This document shows, piece after piece, positions 18,813 to 28,096 of a DNA stretch of 64,000 nt (position 1 is the stretch's first letter; every line of letters starts with the position of its first letter). The stretch is from assembly GCF_002813295.1 (NCBI RefSeq), contig NZ_PHUE01000001.1, forward strand, positions 1,364,001 through 1,428,000, written 5' to 3'. Source of the stretch: Flavobacterium sp. 5. GTDB taxonomy: Bacteria; Bacteroidota; Bacteroidia; Flavobacteriales; Flavobacteriaceae. The notes beneath the pieces are model-generated. The model ran no database searches. It was given only the letters and a program-made list of their open reading frames with translations, and was not told where the DNA came from. Made by a program: the position numbers and the translations under genes.

Positions 18813-20441
18813 ATGCTAAAAGGATTTTTCAATGTACCCAAAGCGGTAAATGAACCTGTAAAAGGATACGCTCCTAATTCACCCGAAAAAGCAGCCGTTT
18901 TATCAGCTTACAAAACCATGTGGAATTCTAAAATAGATGTTCCGTTATACATTGGCAACGAAGAAATCAGAACTGGAAACACCAAAAACATGACAGCCCC
19001 TCACGATCATCAACATATCGTTGGGACTTATCATTTAGCCGAAAAAACACATATCGAAAGCGCCATTGCCAATGCGTTGAAATCAAGAGAAGCTTGGGCA
19101 AATATGGCTTGGGAACAAAGAGCAGCTATTTTCCTTAAAGCAGCTGAACTAATTGCAGGTCCTTACAGAGCAAAAATAAATGCAGCAACAATGATTGCTC
19201 AATCTAAAAATATTCATCAGGCAGAAATTGATGCATCTTGCGAATTGATCGATTTTTTACGTTTCAACGTAGAATTTATGACTCAAATTTATGCAGATCA
19301 GCCAAAATCTTCATCTGATATGTGGAATCGTTTAGAATACAGACCTCTTGAAGGTTTTGTTTATGCGATTACGCCTTTCAACTTTACTGCGATTGCTGCT
19401 AACTTGCCTGCAAGTGCTGCAATGATGGGAAATGTTGTTATCTGGAAACCAAGTGACAGTCAAGTATTCTCTGCAAAAATTATCATCGATGTATTCAAAG
19501 AAGCTGGTGTTCCTGATGGCGTTATCAATGTTGTTTTTGGAGATGCTTTAATGGTTACTGATACTGTTTTGGCAAGTCGTGATTTTGCTGGAATTCATTT
19601 TACAGGATCAACTCATGTATTTAAAGATATTTGGGCAAAAATTGGAACTAACATTCATCATTACAAAACATACCCAAGAATAGTTGGAGAAACGGGTGGT
19701 AAAGATTTTATCATTGCTCATCCAAGTGCAGACGCTAAACAAGTTGCTACAGGAATTGTACGTGGCGCATTTGAATTTCAAGGGCAAAAATGTTCTGCAG
19801 CTTCAAGAGCTTATATTCCTCAAAGTTTATGGCCAGCTGTTAAAGAACAATTGATTACTGATGTAAAATCTATGAAAATGGGTTCTCCAGAAGATTTCGG
19901 GAACTTCATTACAGCTGTGATTCACGAAGGTTCTTTTGACAAATTAGCTAGTTTTATTGACCAAGCTAAAAAAGATGCTGATGCTGAAATCATCATTGGT
20001 GGAAATTACGATAAGTCTGTTGGATACTTTGTAGAACCAACAGTTATTGTAACAACAAATCCTCATTACACTACAATGGAAACCGAATTATTCGGACCTG
20101 TTATGACGATTTTTGTTTACGAAGATGCTAAATGGACTGAAACATTGAAATTAGTAGACACTACTTCTGAATATGCTTTAACTGGAGCAGTTTTCAGTCA
20201 AGATCGTTATGCTATTGAAGAAGCTACAACTGCTTTACAAAATGCAGCAGGAAACTTCTACATCAATGATAAACCAACAGGAGCTGTTGTAGGAATGCAA
20301 CCTTTTGGTGGAGCAAGAGCTTCAGGAACCAATGATAAAGCTGGTTCTGCATTGAACTTATTGCGTTGGGCTTCTCCAAGAACGATCAAAGAAACTTTTG
20401 TTACTCCAGTAGATTATAGATATCCATTTTTAGGAGAATAA
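18813..20441 (+). CDS. pruA: 1-pyrroline-5-carboxylate dehydrogenase (L-glutamate gamma-semialdehyde dehydrogenase)
   Basis: Aldehyde dehydrogenase of proline catabolism that oxidises glutamate semialdehyde to glutamate with NAD. Visible are the NAD-binding FTGSTHVF, the general base Glu in VGETGGKDF, the nucleophile Cys327 in FQGQKCSAASRAYIP, and the C-terminal FGGARASGTNDKAG loop characteristic of the ALDH4 subfamily. At 542 aa the length matches ALDH4 rather than generic ALDHs. I used the ATG at 18813 (MLKGFFNVPKAVNEP) because the frame upstream spans the promoter. No proline dehydrogenase gene lies beside it in this window. Confidence 0.94.
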   Translation: MLKGFFNVPKAVNEPVKGYAPNSPEKAAVLSAYKTMWNSKIDVPLYIGNEEIRTGNTKNMTAPHDHQHIVGTYHLAEKTHIESAIANALKSREAWANMAWEQRAAIFLKAAELIAGPYRAKINAATMIAQSKNIHQAEIDASCELIDFLRFNVEFMTQIYADQPKSSSDMWNRLEYRPLEGFVYAITPFNFTAIAANLPASAAMMGNVVIWKPSDSQVFSAKIIIDVFKEAGVPDGVINVVFGDALMVTDTVLASRDFAGIHFTGSTHVFKDIWAKIGTNIHHYKTYPRIVGETGGKDFIIAHPSADAKQVATGIVRGAFEFQGQKCSAASRAYIPQSLWPAVKEQLITDVKSMKMGSPEDFGNFITAVIHEGSFDKLASFIDQAKKDADAEIIIGGNYDKSVGYFVEPTVIVTTNPHYTTMETELFGPVMTIFVYEDAKWTETLKLVDTTSEYALTGAVFSQDRYAIEEATTALQNAAGNFYINDKPTGAVVGMQPFGGARASGTNDKAGSALNLLRWASPRTIKETFVTPVDYRYPFLGE

Positions 20442-20499
20442 ATTTAGTCTTAAAGTCGAAAGTTTGAAAGTCAAAAGCCTTAAAACTTTATAAATAACA

Positions 20500-20543
20500 A
20501 AACCCCACAAGATTCAAATCATTTTGAAATCTTGTGGGGTTTG
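20500..20543. terminator. Bidirectional terminator hairpin, member of a repeated pair
   Basis: AACCCCACAAGAT...ATCTTGTGGGGTT forms a long stem with a T-rich right flank and an A-rich left flank, between the convergent P5C dehydrogenase and amidohydrolase genes. An almost identical hairpin lies at 22008-22053. Confidence 0.85.
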
Positions 20544-20552
20544 ATTTTGATA

Positions 20553-21866
20553 TTATAAAATATTCTTGTGAATTTTTCCGCTCTTAATAATAAGAAGAAA
20601 AATTTTCTCTGGATTTGCAATTAATGAAATATCTTTCAACACATTACCATCAACCAGAATCATATCTGCCCAAGCTCCTTCCTTAATTACGCCTAGCTTT
20701 GCTTCTTTATACGGATTTCGTTCACCACTCATTTCACAAAGTTCTGCATTTTGAGAAGTAGCCATTTTTAATATTTCGAAATTGGAATAATATTTATTCA
20801 GTCGGATTAACATTTCGTTTTGCTTATAATTCATTTCAGGTTCGAATAAAAAATCAGTACCAAATGCAACTTTAACTCCATATTTTTTAGCCAATTTAAA
20901 AACCGCATCAGCACCATCACTTACCGCTTTATTTTTTGCTGAACGATCTGCATCAGGGTATTTATGATCTTTTACCTCAAAAGCTTGAATACTTAACCAC
21001 GCACCTTTCTCCTTGACAAGCTTAACCGCTTCTTCATTTGCCAATTGACCGTGCTCAATACATTTTACTCCAGCATTTAAAGCTTCGATAATTCCAGCAG
21101 CGTTGTAAATATGAACAGTGACATAGGTATTCCAATTGGCAGCCTCATCAACAGCTGCTTTAAGTTCTTCGGGAGAAAATTGTTTGGCATCCAAAGGATC
21201 GTAAAGTGATGATACACCACCTCCTGCCATTACTTTTATTTGTGAAGCCCCGTTACGCATTTGTTCTCTAACGGCAGTTCGTACCTGATCTGGACCATTT
21301 GCTATGATAAACATTCCCACTTCTTCAGCCCTACTTAATTTACCTCCAAAAACAACTGGACGTTCATAACTATAACCAAAATCACCGTGTCCTCCAGTTT
21401 GAGAAATAGCCGCTCCGCTAGGAAATATTCTTGGCCCTGTAACGATATCTTTATCAAAAGCTTTTTTTATTCCAAAAGTCGGACCACCCATATCTCTAAC
21501 CGAGGTAAAACCACGCAAAATTGTTTTATTGCCTTCTCCAATTGCTTCCGCATAAATGAGTCCGATTTCAGCATTCATCATATCCGCCATCCCACTTCCT
21601 GTTCCTACAGTATGCCAATGAGCATCAATTAATCCAGGCATTAAAAACTTACCTTTCCCATCAATGATTTTGGTTTCGGCGCTTTTATTCGTAGGAATTG
21701 GAGAGGCAGAAATTTTTGAGATTTTGTCATTCTCAATCAAAATATTTCCGAGAATCGTTTTCTCATCAGTTCCATTAAAAATTTGAACATTGTTAATGAG
21801 AATTGTCTTCTGAGCCATCGAAAATAATGATGTGAAAAGAAATAGTTTTGTGAATAGTTTTTTCAT
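20553..21866 (-). CDS. Secreted amidohydrolase family protein
   Basis: Metal-dependent hydrolase of the imidazolonepropionase/Xaa-Pro dipeptidase-like branch. From the ATG at 21866 the protein starts with a signal peptide (MKKLFTKLFLFTSLFSMAQ), so it should be exported. Metal-binding features are HWHTVG (HxH) about 65 residues in, HIYNAAG, EHGQL, and the late TDFLF aspartate. It may act on peptides or cyclic amides; the substrate cannot be read from the sequence. The frame is open 18 codons further up, but that extension would hide the signal peptide. It is flanked by two near-identical hairpins. Confidence 0.87.
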   Translation of the reverse strand: MKKLFTKLFLFTSLFSMAQKTILINNVQIFNGTDEKTILGNILIENDKISKISASPIPTNKSAETKIIDGKGKFLMPGLIDAHWHTVGTGSGMADMMNAEIGLIYAEAIGEGNKTILRGFTSVRDMGGPTFGIKKAFDKDIVTGPRIFPSGAAISQTGGHGDFGYSYERPVVFGGKLSRAEEVGMFIIANGPDQVRTAVREQMRNGASQIKVMAGGGVSSLYDPLDAKQFSPEELKAAVDEAANWNTYVTVHIYNAAGIIEALNAGVKCIEHGQLANEEAVKLVKEKGAWLSIQAFEVKDHKYPDADRSAKNKAVSDGADAVFKLAKKYGVKVAFGTDFLFEPEMNYKQNEMLIRLNKYYSNFEILKMATSQNAELCEMSGERNPYKEAKLGVIKEGAWADMILVDGNVLKDISLIANPEKIFLLIIKSGKIHKNIL

Positions 21867-22007
21867 CGGTATAATTAATAGTTTTTTGAATAAAATGATT
21901 AATGATAATTTACAAGGCATTGACCATCATAAATTTAATCTATTATTTGAACAACCAACTCTTATTAATCCTTTTTTAATCTATTGTTCACACTTTTTAA
22001 TATATTC

Positions 22008-22053
22008 AAAAACCCCACAAGAATCAAATACGTTTGAAATCTTGTGGGGTTTA
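22008..22053. terminator. Second copy of the CCCCACAAG hairpin
   Basis: AACCCCACAAGA...TCTTGTGGGGTTT forms a stable stem with T residues on its right. It closely matches the hairpin at 20500-20543; the arms are nearly identical and the loops differ. On the plus strand it lies beyond the DUF2490 gene's 3' end, so it may end minus-strand transcription of that gene or act as a repeat unit. Confidence 0.75.
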
Positions 22054-22075
22054 CTTTTTTTTTTAGATTTAAAAA

Positions 22076-22756
22076 CTAAAAAGGCAAACTATTAAAAAAC
22101 ATAATCTGAAATTGAGTTCGACTTGAATTATTCAAAATTTGTGACATTACACCCACTTCCATTTTTAAGCTTTTATTGAAGCAATAACCTAAGCCTCCAT
22201 AAATGCGGTCTCTATCAAAAAAGTTGGGTTCAGCCTCCGTATTAATAAAAATCTCATTATAAGCAGAAGCATAAATAGCATTTTTATCCATCTCTTTTTT
22301 ATTAATAGGAATATTCAAAGACAGAAAATAACGTACTCGCATTTTAAAAATATCTTCAATAAATCTTTGTTCAAAACGATATCTGTGCTGAATATTGACT
22401 CTGCCAAATTGTTGCTTGGTAATAAACTGCTCAAAGATTCTATGCTCATCGGTTTTCAACTTATCGTCTGTTCCCGGGATATAGGGCTCTGAGTGTACAA
22501 AAGCATATCCCAGCAATACATTATTATTATTCTCGGATAGATTGTACCCAATTCCGGTCCTTAACATCAATTGTTCAAGATCACCTGCAAAATTAAAATT
22601 TCGATATTGGACTTCATTATGAAAATTCCATCGGTCATTAATTTTTTGATTCCCGAAATATAGAAACCAATTCCCTACTTCTGATTTTTGTGCACTCATA
22701 TTGGCAGTTAAAAAAAACGCCAACAAAAGACAAAACGATTGTATACTCTTAATCAT
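22076..22756 (-). CDS. DUF2490 family outer-membrane-like protein
   Basis: A signal peptide (to about residue 22, ANMSAQ) precedes an all-beta protein with the DUF2490 pattern GNWFLYFGNQKINDRWNFH and repeated amphipathic strands such as RVNIQHRYRFEQRF. It ends in a phenylalanine-rich strand (IMFFNSLPF), typical of outer-membrane barrels. Function unknown. It starts 31 nt after rsmG and is probably cotranscribed with it. Confidence 0.82.
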   Translation of the reverse strand: MIKSIQSFCLLLAFFLTANMSAQKSEVGNWFLYFGNQKINDRWNFHNEVQYRNFNFAGDLEQLMLRTGIGYNLSENNNNVLLGYAFVHSEPYIPGTDDKLKTDEHRIFEQFITKQQFGRVNIQHRYRFEQRFIEDIFKMRVRYFLSLNIPINKKEMDKNAIYASAYNEIFINTEAEPNFFDRDRIYGGLGYCFNKSLKMEVGVMSQILNNSSRTQFQIMFFNSLPF

Positions 22757-22787
22757 TTAATTTTATTTTCTTTAAACTTTAGACTAA

Positions 22788-23417
22788 TTACACCACAAAT
22801 TTCAACGGTAAATGCACTACTTTCTTTGTTTCAAAAAATTCATCTTCAAAGAAATCAGCAATATTATATTCGGTTGCTTTTGGAAAACCTTTTAATTCTT
22901 CAGTTAAATCACCACCCTTTAAATACAAAATTCCGTTTTTCAGTTCGTGTTTATTTTGTTTCTTGATTTTTGTTTTCACCCAAGAAACAAAATCTGGCAT
23001 ATTGGTTACGGCACGACTTACTATAAAATCAAAATCACCTTTAACATTTTCGGCACGAAGTTGTTCGGCTTTTACATTTTTTAATTCCAAAGCTTCAGCA
23101 ACGGCTTGAACTACCTTTATTTTCTTAGCAATAATATCTATTAGAAAAAAACGAGTTTCAGGAAAAAGAATTGCTAAAGGAATCCCTGGAAATCCACCTC
23201 CAGTACCTACATCCAAAACGTAAGTTCCTGGCTCAAATTTATTTACTTTGGCAATAGCCAAAGAATGCAATATATGTTTGGTGTACAAAGAGTCAATATC
23301 TTTTCTTGAAATAACGTTGATTTTTTCATTCCAATCGTGGTATAAAAAATCCAATTTTTTAAATTGTTCTATCTGAATATCAGACAGTTTAGGAAAATAC
23401 TTTATAATCTCATCCAT
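22788..23417 (-). CDS. rsmG: 16S rRNA (guanine-527-N7)-methyltransferase RsmG
   Basis: Methylates G527 of 16S rRNA with SAM. The motif I YVLDVGTGGGFPGIPLAI is unmistakable, followed by FFLIDIIAKK and the DFIVSRAV motif. From the ATG at 23417 (MDEIIKYFPKLS) the protein has 209 aa, the usual family length. The frame is open 33 codons upstream, but that extension overlaps the control region of the divergent desaturase gene and is not expected. Confidence 0.95.
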   Translation of the reverse strand: MDEIIKYFPKLSDIQIEQFKKLDFLYHDWNEKINVISRKDIDSLYTKHILHSLAIAKVNKFEPGTYVLDVGTGGGFPGIPLAILFPETRFFLIDIIAKKIKVVQAVAEALELKNVKAEQLRAENVKGDFDFIVSRAVTNMPDFVSWVKTKIKKQNKHELKNGILYLKGGDLTEELKGFPKATEYNIADFFEDEFFETKKVVHLPLKFVV

Positions 23418-23497
23418 CTTACTAATTTTTAACAAAAGTACTGCTTTTAGCTTAAAAATATTTAACTCAATTTTATATGTTGAAAATTTATAATAGT

Positions 23498-23505
23498 TAC
23501 CTTTG
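23498..23505 (+). promoter_or_regulatory. -7 element of the desaturase gene
   Basis: TACCTTTG matches TAnnTTTG and lies 19 nt before the ATG at 23525, which supports that start. A TTG at 23480-23482 is close to, though somewhat nearer than, a usual -33. Confidence 0.5.
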
Positions 23506-23524
23506 CAGACATTCAAAATATTAT

Positions 23525-24616
23525 ATGAACAATACCGCGCCTACATTTGCAAAGCAAGACAGTTTAAAATTTTTCAGAACACTTAATTCTCGTGTTAACA
23601 GCTATTTCAAAGAAAACAATATTGAGAAAACAGGTAATTGGAAAATCCATTTAAAGACCGTAATCCTTTTTACAGTCTTTCTTGTTCCTTATTTCTTGAT
23701 TCTTACTTTAGACATCCCTTTTTGGGCGCATTTATTACTAACTTTTGTGATGGGACTTGGCATGGCAGGAATTGGTATGAACGTAATGCACGACGCTAAT
23801 CATGGCTCGTATTCTACCAAAAGTTGGGTTAATAAATTCATGGGAGGAACGATTTATGTTTTAGCAGGAAATGTTCATAACTGGCAAGTACAACATAATG
23901 TATTACATCACACTTATACCAATATAATTGGTCATGACGAAGATTTAGAAGCAGGCAGAATCATGCGTTTCTCAAAAGAAGCTGAGTGGCATAAATTTCA
24001 CAGATTCCAACAATATTACGCTCTATTTTTATATGGCTTATTGACAATCAATTGGGCAATTACTACAGATTGGAAACAAATGCGTGGTTATCTAAAAAGA
24101 AAATTATCTTATGGTGAACCAAAAAGCCCAAAAGTACTTTGGACAACATTAATAATTACCAAAATCATCTACATTGCTATTTGGATTGTTTTACCAATAG
24201 TTATTGGAATTACTTGGTGGAAAGTTTTAATTGGCTTTTTTCTAATGCATTATACAGCTGGAATAATATTAAGTGTTGTATTTCAATTGGCGCACGTTGT
24301 TGATGAAGCAGCCAATCCTCAACCAAATGAAACAGGCGAAATGGAAAACACTTGGGCAATACACCAACTATATACAACAGTAAATTTTGCTCCAAAAAAC
24401 AAAATTGTAAACTGGTACACAGGAGGATTAAACCACCAAATTGAGCATCATATTTTTCCTCATATTAGTCACGTACACTATGGAAAAATTGCGAAAATTG
24501 TAAAAGAAACGGCAAAAGAATGTCAATTACCGTATTACGAATACAAAACAATGTCGGCTGCTGTTGTGGCACATTTCAAACATTTAAGAACGCTGGGACT
24601 AGAACCAGCTTTATAA
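23525..24616 (+). CDS. Membrane fatty acid desaturase (acyl-lipid/acyl-CoA type)
   Basis: Integral membrane di-iron desaturase that introduces a double bond into fatty acyl chains. The three histidine boxes are present: HDANHGS, HNVLHHTYTN and QIEHHIFP. The third begins with Gln, as in front-end and linoleoyl-CoA-type desaturases, but there is no cytochrome b5 domain. Paired hydrophobic segments lie at about residues 40-85 and 195-245. From the ATG at 23525 the length is 363 aa. The aspartate aminotransferase gene follows 37 nt downstream. It probably adjusts membrane fluidity; the regiospecificity is unknown. Confidence 0.9.
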   Translation: MNNTAPTFAKQDSLKFFRTLNSRVNSYFKENNIEKTGNWKIHLKTVILFTVFLVPYFLILTLDIPFWAHLLLTFVMGLGMAGIGMNVMHDANHGSYSTKSWVNKFMGGTIYVLAGNVHNWQVQHNVLHHTYTNIIGHDEDLEAGRIMRFSKEAEWHKFHRFQQYYALFLYGLLTINWAITTDWKQMRGYLKRKLSYGEPKSPKVLWTTLIITKIIYIAIWIVLPIVIGITWWKVLIGFFLMHYTAGIILSVVFQLAHVVDEAANPQPNETGEMENTWAIHQLYTTVNFAPKNKIVNWYTGGLNHQIEHHIFPHISHVHYGKIAKIVKETAKECQLPYYEYKTMSAAVVAHFKHLRTLGLEPAL

Positions 24617-24653
24617 ATAATAATTAACTAAAAAACTAAAAATTTACATTTTA

Positions 24654-25859
24654 ATGAGCAATCCACTTTCAGACAGAATTAACAATTTAGCTACATCACA
24701 AACATTAGCGATGGCTGCATTGGCAAGAGAATTAAAAGCACAAGGAAAAGACATTATCAGTTTAAGCTTAGGAGAACCAGATTTTAATACTCCAGATTTC
24801 ATCAAAGAAGCAGCAAAAAAAGCTATCGATGACAATTATAGTACATACTCTCCAGTTGATGGATACCAAGATTTAAAAGAAGCTATTTGCAGAAAATTCA
24901 AAAGAGATAATGGATTAGAGTATGCACCATCTCAAATTGTAGTTTCAACAGGAGCAAAACAATCATTATACAACATTGCACAAGTAATGTTAAACGACGG
25001 TGACGAGGTAATTTTACCAGCACCTTACTGGGTTTCTTATTTCGAAATCGTAAAATTATCAGGTGGAGTTCCTGTAGAAGTTCCAACTTCTGTAGATACT
25101 GATTTCAAAATCACTCCAGAACAGTTGGAAGCGGCTATCACACCAAAAACAAAAATGATGTGGTTCTCTTCTCCTTGTAACCCAAGTGGTTCTGTTTACA
25201 GCCGTGAAGAATTAACTGCTTTGGCAAAAGTATTAGAGAAATATCCAAATATCTATGTTGTTGCTGATGAAATCTATGAGCACATCAATTTCTCTGGAAC
25301 TTTTTGCAGTATCGGTTCTATCCCAGGAATGTTAGAAAAAACAATCACTGTAAACGGAGTTGCAAAAGCTTTTGCAATGACAGGATACAGAATTGGATAT
25401 ATTGGAGCACCAGAATTTATCGCAAAAGCGTGTACAAAAATTCAAGGTCAAGTAACTTCAGGAGCAAATTCTGTAGCGCAACGTGCTACAATTACTGCTG
25501 TAGATGCTGATCCAAGTGTATTAAACCACATGGTTCAAGCATTCCATACTCGTAGAGATTTAGTAGTTGGATTACTGAAAGAGATTCCAGGAGTAAAAAT
25601 CAACGTTCCAGAAGGAGCATTTTATGTATTCCCAGACGTTTCTTCTTTCTTCGGAAAAACGTTGAGAGGAACTCTTATCAAAGATGCGAATGATTTCTCT
25701 ATGTATCTTTTAGCAGAAGCTAACGTAGCAACTGTAACTGGTGATGCTTTCGGAAACCCAGATTGTATTCGTTTCTCTTACGCGACTAGCGATGAAATCT
25801 TAAAAGAAGCATTAAAAAGAATTAAAGAAGCAGTTGCTTTCACTGAAGTTCCTGCATAA
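24654..25859 (+). CDS. Aspartate aminotransferase-like PLP enzyme (class I)
   Basis: Transfers the amino group between aspartate and 2-oxoglutarate, or a related pair, in the cytosol. It has the class I fold markers SLGEPDFNTPD, YSPVDGYQDLKEAI, WFSSPCNPSGS, VADEIYEHI and the PLP lysine at residue 238 in NGVAKAFAMTGYRIGY. At 401 aa it matches thermophile-type (subgroup I-gamma) enzymes, which may also act on prephenate. It probably shares a transcript with the desaturase upstream, and a terminator follows. Confidence 0.92.
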   Translation: MSNPLSDRINNLATSQTLAMAALARELKAQGKDIISLSLGEPDFNTPDFIKEAAKKAIDDNYSTYSPVDGYQDLKEAICRKFKRDNGLEYAPSQIVVSTGAKQSLYNIAQVMLNDGDEVILPAPYWVSYFEIVKLSGGVPVEVPTSVDTDFKITPEQLEAAITPKTKMMWFSSPCNPSGSVYSREELTALAKVLEKYPNIYVVADEIYEHINFSGTFCSIGSIPGMLEKTITVNGVAKAFAMTGYRIGYIGAPEFIAKACTKIQGQVTSGANSVAQRATITAVDADPSVLNHMVQAFHTRRDLVVGLLKEIPGVKINVPEGAFYVFPDVSSFFGKTLRGTLIKDANDFSMYLLAEANVATVTGDAFGNPDCIRFSYATSDEILKEALKRIKEAVAFTEVPA

Positions 25860-25886
25860 TTTTTCTAAAAAAATAGTTTACCAATC

Positions 25887-25918
25887 AGCCTCAAGATTTT
25901 TCTTGGGGCTTTTTTTTT
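25887..25918 (+). terminator. Rho-independent terminator after the aminotransferase
   Basis: AGCCTCAAGA and TCTTGGGGCT pair with one G-U and are followed by eight T. Confidence 0.88.
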
Positions 25919-25927
25919 ATTAAATTT

Positions 25928-26014
25928 GGGCGTGACCACAAGGGTCGGGCTTTCCGTTGCAATCTTTTATTTTTAAAGAAAAAATAAAAGGATTTCCACT
26001 GCAATCCCTCACGC
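25928..26014 (+). repeat. Dispersed GGGCGTG...TCACGC element, short copy
   Basis: An 87-nt intergenic element that begins GGGCGTG, includes GGTCGGGCTTTCC, has an AT-rich centre that can fold on itself (CTTTTATTTTT/AAAAATAAAAG, with mismatches), and ends ATCCCTCACGC. The same blocks occur in inverted orientation at 61942-62089. Its ends are partly complementary (GCGTGA/TCACGC). It lies 15 nt before the purT start. Confidence 0.75.
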
Positions 26015-26029
26015 AAAAAAAATTACAAT

Positions 26030-27190
26030 ATGAAAATACTCCTCCTTGGTTCTGGCGAATTAGGAAAAGAATTCACCATCGCAGCACAACGCATCGGGCA
26101 AACCGTTATTGCCGTTGACAGCTACGAAAACGCACCAGCTATGCAAGTCGCTCACGGTTTTGAAGTCATTAATATGCTTGATGGCGAGGCTTTAGACCGA
26201 ATCGTTGCCAAACACCAGCCCGACTTTATTGTTCCCGAAATAGAAGCCATCCGTACAGAGCGTTTCTATGATTACGAAAAGCAAGGCATTACCGTTGTTC
26301 CTTCTGCGAAAGCTGCCAACTTTACTATGAATAGAAAAGCCATTCGTGATTTAGCTTCGAAAGAATTAGGCTTAAAGACCGCTAGTTACCGTTATGCCAC
26401 TACTGCCGACGAATTACGCAAAGGGGTTGAAGCTGTCGGAGTTCCTTGTGTAGTAAAACCATTAATGTCTTCCTCTGGAAAAGGACAATCAACCATAAAA
26501 ACTGCTGCCGATATTGACAAAGCTTGGCAATATGCCGTAGAAGGTTCTCGCGGTGATGTTGTAGAAGTTATTGTTGAAGCATTTGTTAAATTCAATTCGG
26601 AAATTACTTTATTGACTGTAGTTCAAAACGATAATCCAACTTTATTTTGTGCTCCAATTGGACACAGACAGGAACGTGGCGATTATCAGGAAAGTTGGCA
26701 GCCTGCAAAAGTATCAGACGCAGCTTTATACGAAGCACAAGACATGGCCGAGAAAGTAACCGAAGCTTTGGGTGGCGCAGGACTTTTTGGAGTTGAATTT
26801 TTCTTAGCCGATGATGGTGTTTATTTCTCAGAATTATCTCCTCGCCCACACGATACCGGAATGGTAACTTTGGCAGGAACGCAAAATTTTAATGAATTCG
26901 AATTGCATTTACGTGCCATATTGAGTTTGCCAATTTTTGAAATTACACTTGAAAAAGCTGGTGCAAGCGCTGTTATTTTAGCCTCTGAGAATTCGACAAA
27001 CCCAACATTTACAGGAATCGAAAAAATCGCTGCTTTGCCAAAAACCGATTTTAGAATTTTCGGAAAACCAACTTCAAGACCATATCGCCGAATGGGAGTT
27101 GCATTAGTAAATGATACTCTAGATACTGAAATTGAAAAAGTTGTAGAAAAATCAAAAGAAGCTGCAAAATTAATTACTGTTCATTCGTAG
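26030..27190 (+). CDS. purT: Formate-dependent phosphoribosylglycinamide formyltransferase
   Basis: ATP-grasp enzyme of purine synthesis that uses formate and ATP to formylate GAR. Diagnostic features are the N-terminal [47 protein letters not shown] (the ATP-binding loop), [19 protein letters not shown] and [22 protein letters not shown] metal and substrate residues. Length 386 aa is standard. Codons richer in G/C than those of its neighbours, and the repeat just upstream, make a history of transfer possible but not shown. Confidence 0.95.
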   Translation: MKILLLGSGELGKEFTIAAQRIGQTVIAVDSYENAPAMQVAHGFEVINMLDGEALDRIVAKHQPDFIVPEIEAIRTERFYDYEKQGITVVPSAKAANFTMNRKAIRDLASKELGLKTASYRYATTADELRKGVEAVGVPCVVKPLMSSSGKGQSTIKTAADIDKAWQYAVEGSRGDVVEVIVEAFVKFNSEITLLTVVQNDNPTLFCAPIGHRQERGDYQESWQPAKVSDAALYEAQDMAEKVTEALGGAGLFGVEFFLADDGVYFSELSPRPHDTGMVTLAGTQNFNEFELHLRAILSLPIFEITLEKAGASAVILASENSTNPTFTGIEKIAALPKTDFRIFGKPTSRPYRRMGVALVNDTLDTEIEKVVEKSKEAAKLITVHS

Positions 27191-27266
27191 TTTACTATTT
27201 AATGTACAACTCAAAAAAAACATTAATTACCTACCTATAAACGATTTACAAATAACAACACAGTCA

Positions 27267-27292
27267 AATACCCGCAATAGCGGGTATTTTTA
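27267..27292 (+). terminator. Rho-independent terminator after purT
   Basis: AATACCCGC and GCGGGTATT with loop AATA, followed by TTT. Confidence 0.88.
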
Positions 27293-27390
27293 TTTAAGAA
27301 AAATTGTAATCTATCATTAAACAAAAGAAAGAATATACTGTATTTATTATTATTTCAATATCTTAGTAGGCTAACCAAAAAACCAACCAC

Positions 27391-27882
27391 ATGGCAAATC
27401 TTACATTTAACAGGATCGACACCGTGATTGCAGAAACGACTATTGAGTCCATCAAAAGCAATTTACGTCACATTAGTTCCCAGCTTCCCGACTATGCATT
27501 AACTACTGACGAAAAAAAATCCTTTCGGGGTATGGATGTTGCCAATAAGGCTTTTACTGAGGACTGCATCAATATGCTCCGCTCCAATGGTGCCGAAACG
27601 ATGCCGTCTTACATTAAAATTGAAAACATTACTTCTGATTTAAATTTATTCAACCAGCTTGATGAGCTGAAATTGATTTTGAAACAAGTCATAAATAAGG
27701 TCGAATCTGCACAGCGAATTGCAGGAAAGGAAGCTTATGATGCAGCATTACAAGTTTATAAACTATATGAAGCCGCCGCACAATCCGGCGTGGCAGGATC
27801 TAAAACCTCATTTGAAAAGCTCAATCAGAGGTTTAAAAAAAATACCGGAAGAAAATCACATCCTAATTTTAATAAAAAATAG
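27391..27882 (+). CDS. Uncharacterised protein, Bacteroidota family with C-terminal EAYDAALQVY...GSKTSFEKLNQRF
   Basis: I do not know a function for it. It is 163 aa, hydrophilic, without signal peptide or membrane segment, probably mostly helical. The C-terminal half (GKEAYDAALQVYKLYEAAAQ, then GVAGSKTSFEKLNQRF) recalls from memory a common group of about 150-aa uncharacterised Bacteroidota proteins. Base use is more G/C-rich than the flanks. A 21-bp repeat array and a small helix-turn-helix gene follow in the same direction, and together they look like a small accessory patch between purT and the AraC regulator. Confidence 0.7.
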   Translation: MANLTFNRIDTVIAETTIESIKSNLRHISSQLPDYALTTDEKKSFRGMDVANKAFTEDCINMLRSNGAETMPSYIKIENITSDLNLFNQLDELKLILKQVINKVESAQRIAGKEAYDAALQVYKLYEAAAQSGVAGSKTSFEKLNQRFKKNTGRKSHPNFNKK

Positions 27883-27900
27883 CTAAAATAGTTTTAAATA

Positions 27901-28047
27901 ACAATTAAATTATTATTTAAAACTATTAAATTGTTATTTAAAACTACAAAATTATTTTTTAAAACTATTAAATTATTATTTTACACTATTAAATTACTTT
28001 TTATAACTATTAAATTGTTATTTAAAACTATTAAATTACTATATTTA
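27901..28047. repeat. Tandem repeat array, seven units of exactly 21 bp
   Basis: Seven consecutive units share the core ACTATTAAATT followed by an ATTT-rich tail. Unit starts are 27901, 27922, 27943, 27964, 27985, 28006 and 28027; unit 2 and unit 6 are identical. The DNA is almost pure A/T with one C per unit, so the short A/T tracts recur every two helical turns. There are no spacers, so it is not a CRISPR array. It lies between two accessory genes. Confidence 0.92.
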
Positions 28048-28096
28048 ACAATTAATCTAATAAATCAAACGATTCACTTTCTATTTAAATCAAACA

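Noticed and set aside
23418..23516. N-terminal extension of RsmG
   Set aside because: It would overlap the control region of the divergent desaturase gene and exceed the normal 209-aa length.
27901..28047. CRISPR array
   Set aside because: Units are adjacent with no spacers, and no cas gene is present in the window.
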